Source: Comamonadaceae bacterium
GTDB taxonomy: Bacteria; Pseudomonadota; Gammaproteobacteria; Burkholderiales; Burkholderiaceae_C
Length of the DNA stretch: 10,530 bases
Assembly: GCA_021286965.1 (NCBI GenBank)
Contig: JAJTBK010000140.1
Location: 1 to 10,530, forward strand
Direction: 5' to 3'
The translations under genes and the position numbers were made by a program. The notes beneath the pieces were generated by a model. It made no database searches. It was not told the DNA's origin and saw only the letters and a program-made list of their open reading frames with translations. Shown here in pieces: positions 6,950 through 10,530 of this stretch (position 1 is its first letter; each line of letters begins with the position of its first letter).

Positions 6950-8800
6950 ATGTGGGGACAACGTCGGCGTCGGCAGGTGGGCTTCTATGGGAGCAAGGTG
7001 TGGGCTGCCATGGTGCTGGCCCTGGCCGGCAGCGGCCCGTCCTGGGCTGCCCACGCCTACGCCCTGTGGGGCGCGCCGCGCTACCCGGCGGGGTTTGCGC
7101 ACTTCGCCTACGTCAACCCCGCCGCGCCCCAGGGCGGTGAGCTGCGCCTGGTGAGCAACCTGCGCACTTCCACCTTCGACAAATACAACCCCTTCACCAT
7201 CAAGGGCAGCGCGCCGGCCTACCTGTCGGACTTGCTGTTCGACAGCCTGCTGGTCGGCGCCATGGACGAAACCGCCACCGGCTACGGCCTGCTGGCCGAG
7301 GACGTGCAGGTGGCCGCCGACGGCCTCTCGGCCACCTTCCGCCTGCGGCCCGAGGCGCGCTTTCACGACGGCACCCCGGTGCTGGCCGAGGATGTGAAGC
7401 ACAGCTTCGACACGCTGGTGGGCCCGTTTACTTCGCCGGGCTACAAGACGCTGCTCATCGACGTTGCCGCCGCCGAGGTGCTCGATGCCCGCACCATCCG
7501 CTTTCGCTTCAAGAAGCCCAACCGCGAGCTGCCGCTGACCGTCGGCGGCCTGCCGGTGTTCAGCCGCGCCTGGGGCGCGGGCAAGCCCTTCGACCAGGTG
7601 GTGACCGACACCCCCATCGGCAGCGGCCCCTACCGCATCGGCCCGGTGAACTTCGGCAAAGACATCACCTACCTGCGCGACCCGGGCTACTGGGCGCAGA
7701 ACCTGAACGTGCGCCGGGGCCAGTGGAATTTTGCGCGCGTGGACGTGAAAATTTACAAAGACGGCACAGCGCGGCTCGAAGCGCTGAAGGCGGGCGAATT
7801 CGACCTGATGCGCTTTTTCAGCGCCGGCGACTGGGCGCGGCGCGTCAACGGCAAAAAATTTGACAGCGGTGAGCTGGTCAAGGGCGACTTTGCGCACCAG
7901 CTGCCCGCCGGTTTCCAGAGCTATGTGCTCAACACCCGCCGCCCGCTGCTGCAGGACATTCGCGTGCGCCAGGCGCTGGATTTGGCGCTGGATTTCGAGT
8001 GGATGAACCGCCAGATGTTCTACGGCTCGTATCGGCGCGTGCACAGCCTGTTCGGCAACACCGCCTGCGAGGCGACGGGTGCGCCCACGCCCGAGGAGCT
8101 GGCGTTGCTCGAACCCTGGCGCGCGCAGCTGCCGGCGGCCACCTTCGGCCCCATGTACCAGCCGCCCGCTACGAACCCGCCCTCGTCGCTGCGCGCCAAC
8201 CTGCGCCGTGCCCAGGCGCTGCTGCAGGATGCCGGCTGGCAGGTGCAGGACGGCGTGCTGCGCGCCGTGAACGTGACCGGCGTGCCTGCCGGCACGCCGC
8301 TGGCGCTGGAGTACATGGACAGCAGCGAGGTTGGGATGCGCGTCGTCGCGCCCTGGATGCGCAACCTGGAAAAACTCGGCATCGCGCTCACCTTCCGCTC
8401 GGTGGACTTTGCCCTGTACCAGCAGCGGCTGCAGAAGTTCGACTTCGACATCACCTCGCTCGCCTTCCAGGGCACGAACAACCCCGGCCAGGAGTTTGCC
8501 GACCTGTTTGGCAGCCAGGCCGCCGACACCGAGGACTCGGGCAACTTCGCCGGCGTGAAAAACCCGGCGGTCGATGCGCTCGTCGCCGCCATGGTCGGCG
8601 CCAAGACCGAGCAGCAACTGCTTCCTGCCTGCCATGCGCTTGACCGCGTCATCCTGCACAGCCACTACCTCGTGCTCCAGTGGTACGCCAGCAGCCACCG
8701 CATGGCCTACAACGCCTGGCGCCTGGCGCGCCCCGAGGCCCTGCCGCCGTATTCGCCCGGGGAGATGTGGGCGGTGATGACCTGGTGGGCAAGAAAATGA
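6950..8800 (+). CDS. yejA: YejA-type periplasmic oligopeptide-binding protein (solute-binding family 5)
   Basis: This 616-residue protein delivers peptides to a YejBEF-type importer. A signal peptide with an arginine-rich n-region (residues 5-8) and a hydrophobic core (about 17-28) ends near SWA-AHA, with cleavage likely after residue 33 or 36. The mature protein follows E. coli YejA (604 residues): FAYVNPAAPQGGELRL, ARFHDGTPVLAEDVKHSFDT (the family-5 signature region), SGPYRI, a QWNF stretch, FDFEWMNRQMFY, and the closing LVLQWYASSHRMAYNAW. GAGGAGG eight bases before the ATG fixes the start. In E. coli, Yej is the uptake route of microcin C, and in Brucella it affects resistance to antimicrobial peptides; whether this copy does either is unknown. 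The TGA stop lies inside the repeat-like element at 8794-8851. Confidence 0.95.
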   Translation: MWGQRRRRQVGFYGSKVWAAMVLALAGSGPSWAAHAYALWGAPRYPAGFAHFAYVNPAAPQGGELRLVSNLRTSTFDKYNPFTIKGSAPAYLSDLLFDSLLVGAMDETATGYGLLAEDVQVAADGLSATFRLRPEARFHDGTPVLAEDVKHSFDTLVGPFTSPGYKTLLIDVAAAEVLDARTIRFRFKKPNRELPLTVGGLPVFSRAWGAGKPFDQVVTDTPIGSGPYRIGPVNFGKDITYLRDPGYWAQNLNVRRGQWNFARVDVKIYKDGTARLEALKAGEFDLMRFFSAGDWARRVNGKKFDSGELVKGDFAHQLPAGFQSYVLNTRRPLLQDIRVRQALDLALDFEWMNRQMFYGSYRRVHSLFGNTACEATGAPTPEELALLEPWRAQLPAATFGPMYQPPATNPPSSLRANLRRAQALLQDAGWQVQDGVLRAVNVTGVPAGTPLALEYMDSSEVGMRVVAPWMRNLEKLGIALTFRSVDFALYQQRLQKFDFDITSLAFQGTNNPGQEFADLFGSQAADTEDSGNFAGVKNPAVDALVAAMVGAKTEQQLLPACHALDRVILHSHYLVLQWYASSHRMAYNAWRLARPEALPPYSPGEMWAVMTWWARK

Positions 8801-8851
8801 TAGCTGCTCGCGCTTGACTGGCGGGCATTACAGCCACTTTTGACCTTGAAA
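8794..8851 (+). repeat. Repeat-like intergenic element spanning the yejA stop to the next start
   Basis: The stretch opens with AAAATGATAGCTGCTCGCGC and ends with GACCTTGAAA. It resembles, from memory, a dispersed intergenic element of Comamonadaceae that starts ATAGCTGCTnGCGCTT and folds on itself. Here the symmetry is poor: GCTG and CAGC arms flank GCGC and GCGGGC blocks around a TTGACTG loop. The TGA within AAAATGA is the yejA stop codon, and the far end abuts the ATG at 8852. It fills the whole gap. Family membership needs a genome-wide count. Confidence 0.45.
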
Positions 8852-9313
8852 ATGCAATTTTTGGAACACAAGATCCCCCCGCCCCTGGTGGGCCTGGCCA
8901 GCGCCGTGCTGGTCTGGGTGCTGGGCGCCTGGTGGCCGCTCTGGCCGTTGCCCGAGGCGCTGCGCCTGCCCCTGGCCGTGCCGTGCGCGCTGCTCGGCCT
9001 GGCGCTCGATGGCTGGAGCCTGTGGAACTTTCGCCGCCAGCGCACCACGGCCAACCCGCTGGCACCGGGCAGCGCCCGTGCCGTGGTGCAAAGCGGGCCG
9101 TACCGTTTCACGCGCAACCCCATGTACCTGGGGCTGGCGCTGCTGCTGCTGGCGCTGTGCCTGTGGCGCGGCCAGCCGGTGGCGTTGCTGGCGCTGGCGT
9201 TGTTCGTGGCCTATATCACGCGCTTTCAAATCCTGCCGGAGGAGCGGGCGCTGCGCGCGAAGTTCGGCGCGCCGTACGAGGACTATCGGCGCCGCGTGCG
9301 CCGCTGGCTGTAA
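8852..9313 (+). CDS. Integral-membrane methyltransferase, isoprenylcysteine carboxyl methyltransferase/PEMT-like
   Basis: This 153-residue protein belongs to the small membrane methyltransferases that use S-adenosylmethionine (ICMT/PEMT type). It opens with MQFLEHKIPPPLVGL, a start typical of bacterial members. Hydrophobic segments lie at about 12-31, 36-53, 94-105 and 109-124. The diagnostic GPYRFTRNPMYLG (82-94) and the C-terminal ILPEERALRAKFGAPYEDY (127-145) carry the residues expected to bind cofactor, including R88-N89-P90 and E130-E131. A TTG at 8840 would add four residues, but the ATG at 8852 fits the family N-terminus better; both have weak ribosome binding sites. The natural substrate of most bacterial members is unknown, and bacteria generally lack prenylated proteins. 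It lies between yejA and yejB, 11 bases before the latter, so it is very probably co-transcribed with the importer. No role in peptide uptake is established. Confidence 0.87.
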   Translation: MQFLEHKIPPPLVGLASAVLVWVLGAWWPLWPLPEALRLPLAVPCALLGLALDGWSLWNFRRQRTTANPLAPGSARAVVQSGPYRFTRNPMYLGLALLLLALCLWRGQPVALLALALFVAYITRFQILPEERALRAKFGAPYEDYRRRVRRWL

Positions 9314-9324
9314 ATTCCACCCCC

Positions 9325-10353
9325 ATGCTTGCCTACATCGCCAAACGCCTGCTGCTCATGCTGCCCACGCTGCTGGGTGTGCTGCTGCTGACTTTTGCCG
9401 TCATCCAGTTCGTGCCCGGCGGGCCGGTGGAGCAGTACCTGGCCGAGGCCAGGGCGGGCGCTGGCGGCAGCGCCGAGGGCAGTGGCCTGGCCTACCGGGG
9501 CGCGCAAGGGGTGGACCCCCAGCGCCTGGCGCAGATCAAGGCGCTGTATGGCTTCGATAAGCCCGCGCACGAGCGATTCATCCAGATGCTGGGCCAGTTT
9601 GCGCGCTTTGACCTGGGGCGCAGTTTTTTCCAGAACAAGGACGTGTGGCAGCTGGTGCGGGAAAAACTGCCCGTCTCCATCAGCCTGGGGTTGTGGACGT
9701 TTTTCATCAGCTACCTGGTGGCCGTGCCCCTGGGCGTGGCCAAGGCGGTGCGCGCCGGTTCGCGCTTTGACCTGGTGACGACGCTGCTCATTCTGGTGGG
9801 CTACGCCATTCCGGGGTTTGTGCTCGGCGTGGCGCTGCTGGTGATTTTTGGCGGCCAGCTGCAGTGGTTTCCGCTGCGCGGGCTGACGTCGGCGAACTGG
9901 GATGAACTCTCCTGGGGTGCGCGCATCGTGGACTACCTCTGGCACATCGCCCTGCCGGTGACGGCCATGGTGGCGGGCAGCTTTGCCGTCACGGCCATGC
10001 TGACGAAGAACGCCTTTTTGGAAGAAATCCGCAAGCAATACGTGCTCACGGCGCGCGCCAAGGGCCTTTCCGAGCGCCAGGTGCTCTACGGCCATGTGTT
10101 TCGCAATGCGCTCATTCCCATCGTCACCGGCTTTCCGGCGGCTTTTATTGGCGCATTCTTTGCCGGCTCGCTGCTGATCGAGACGCTGTTCTCGCTCGAC
10201 GGCCTGGGCCTCTTGAGCTACGAGAGCGTGATCCGGCGTGACTACCCGGTGGTGCTGGGCACGCTGTACCTGTTCACGCTCATCGGGCTGGTGACCAAGC
10301 TGGTGTCCGATCTTTGCTATGTGTGGGTGGATCCGCGTGTCAAATTCGATTAG
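9325..10353 (+). CDS. yejB: YejB-type peptide ABC transporter permease
   Basis: This 342-residue inner-membrane permease is one half of the peptide channel. It matches E. coli YejB (364) along its length; the difference is mostly a shorter loop after the first helix, in the periplasmic region at about 45-60. The first helix spans about 9-30 and is followed by the family motif PGGPVEQ. LYGFDKPAHERF, LPVSISLGLW and FPLRGL are further matches. The binding-protein-dependent transport domain covers about 110-340. Its EAA loop, which docks on the ATPase, runs from about T227 (FLEEIRKQY...TARAKG, ending at G247) and is intact. The ATG at 9325 follows the methyltransferase stop by 11 bases, with no clear Shine-Dalgarno. 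It should pair with YejE downstream. Confidence 0.95.
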   Translation: MLAYIAKRLLLMLPTLLGVLLLTFAVIQFVPGGPVEQYLAEARAGAGGSAEGSGLAYRGAQGVDPQRLAQIKALYGFDKPAHERFIQMLGQFARFDLGRSFFQNKDVWQLVREKLPVSISLGLWTFFISYLVAVPLGVAKAVRAGSRFDLVTTLLILVGYAIPGFVLGVALLVIFGGQLQWFPLRGLTSANWDELSWGARIVDYLWHIALPVTAMVAGSFAVTAMLTKNAFLEEIRKQYVLTARAKGLSERQVLYGHVFRNALIPIVTGFPAAFIGAFFAGSLLIETLFSLDGLGLLSYESVIRRDYPVVLGTLYLFTLIGLVTKLVSDLCYVWVDPRVKFD

Positions 10354-10357
10354 CCCG

Positions 10358-10530
10358 GTGTCCTTGTCCCCCACGCGCCGCGCCTGGCAGCGCTTTCAGA
10401 GCAACCCCCTGGGCTACTGGAGCCTGCTGCTGTTTGCCGCCCTGGTGCTGCTGAGCCTGGGCGCCGAGCTGGTGAGCAACGACCGCCCCCTGCTGGTGCG
10501 CTACCAGGGCCAGACCTACTTTCCGCTGGT
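10358..10530 (+). CDS. yejE: YejE-type peptide ABC transporter permease, N-terminal part (3' end outside the window)
   Basis: Fifty-seven complete codons are visible before the window ends. The reading LSPTRRAWQRF...NPLGYWSLLLF, followed by SLGAELVSNDRPLLVRYQG and TYFPLV, matches the start of E. coli YejE, where LSP, RRGYWSL, SELIANDKPLLVRY and WYFPL lie in the same order. A short basic cytoplasmic tail leads into the first membrane helix (about 22-37). GTG at 10358 is chosen because it aligns with the E. coli start (MSRLSP). Alternatives in the same frame are GTG 10337, which has a weak GGGTGG six bases upstream, and ATG 10319; both overlap the yejB end. An ATPase gene (yejF) would be expected beyond the edge. 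Confidence 0.88.
   Translation, partial: MSLSPTRRAWQRFQSNPLGYWSLLLFAALVLLSLGAELVSNDRPLLVRYQGQTYFPL

Noticed and set aside
6794..8698. Minus-strand open frame of 634 codons opposite yejA
   Set aside because: The same composition effect; the plus-strand YejA match is unambiguous and the antisense product resembles no family.
8932..9324. Possible N-terminal extension of yejB in its own frame through the methyltransferase gene
   Set aside because: The extension is an Ala/Arg/Pro-rich out-of-frame reading of the methyltransferase; the ATG at 9325 aligns with the E. coli YejB start.

Overview
The window is high-GC, densely coded DNA. Gene content, codon use and an intergenic element at the yejA end point to a betaproteobacterium, most likely of the family Comamonadaceae (Acidovorax and relatives). 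That placement is inference from protein similarity recalled from memory; no search was run.

Region 1 (1-6878) is an export module. A TetR-family repressor gene, cut off by the window start, runs leftward from 293. It is divergent from a four-gene operon running rightward: an outer-membrane efflux lipoprotein (460-1920), a HlyD/YhiI-type periplasmic adaptor (1917-2987), a 917-residue fusion of two ABC ATPase domains and one ABC-2 membrane domain matching RbbA/YhiH (2984-5737), and a YhhJ-type ABC-2 permease (5742-6878). The last three match the Escherichia coli yhiI-rbbA-yhhJ cluster in order, length and sequence. The first two junctions are ATGA stop/start overlaps, and the permease has its own strong ribosome binding site. 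With the outer-membrane protein encoded in the same operon, all parts of a tripartite exporter spanning both membranes are present. The 166-bp divergent spacer holds a plausible tetR promoter and a TetR-type dyad just downstream of its -10 box.

Region 2 (6950-10530) is the start of a Yej-type peptide ABC importer operon: yejA (periplasmic binding protein), a small membrane methyltransferase of the isoprenylcysteine carboxyl methyltransferase/phospholipid methyltransferase type, yejB (permease) and the first part of yejE (second permease), which runs off the right edge. A yejF ATPase gene would be expected beyond it. The methyltransferase gene lies between two transporter genes that are usually adjacent.

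The window therefore pairs an outward pump with an unrelated inward peptide transporter. I see no RNA gene, insertion sequence, CRISPR array, prophage part or convincing rho-independent terminator. There is no clear sign of a wholly new system. The points most worth following are the split of degenerate ATPase motifs in the RbbA-like protein, its placement in a complete efflux operon, the methyltransferase inside the yej operon, and the repeat-like element that forms the yejA stop codon and fills the next gap.
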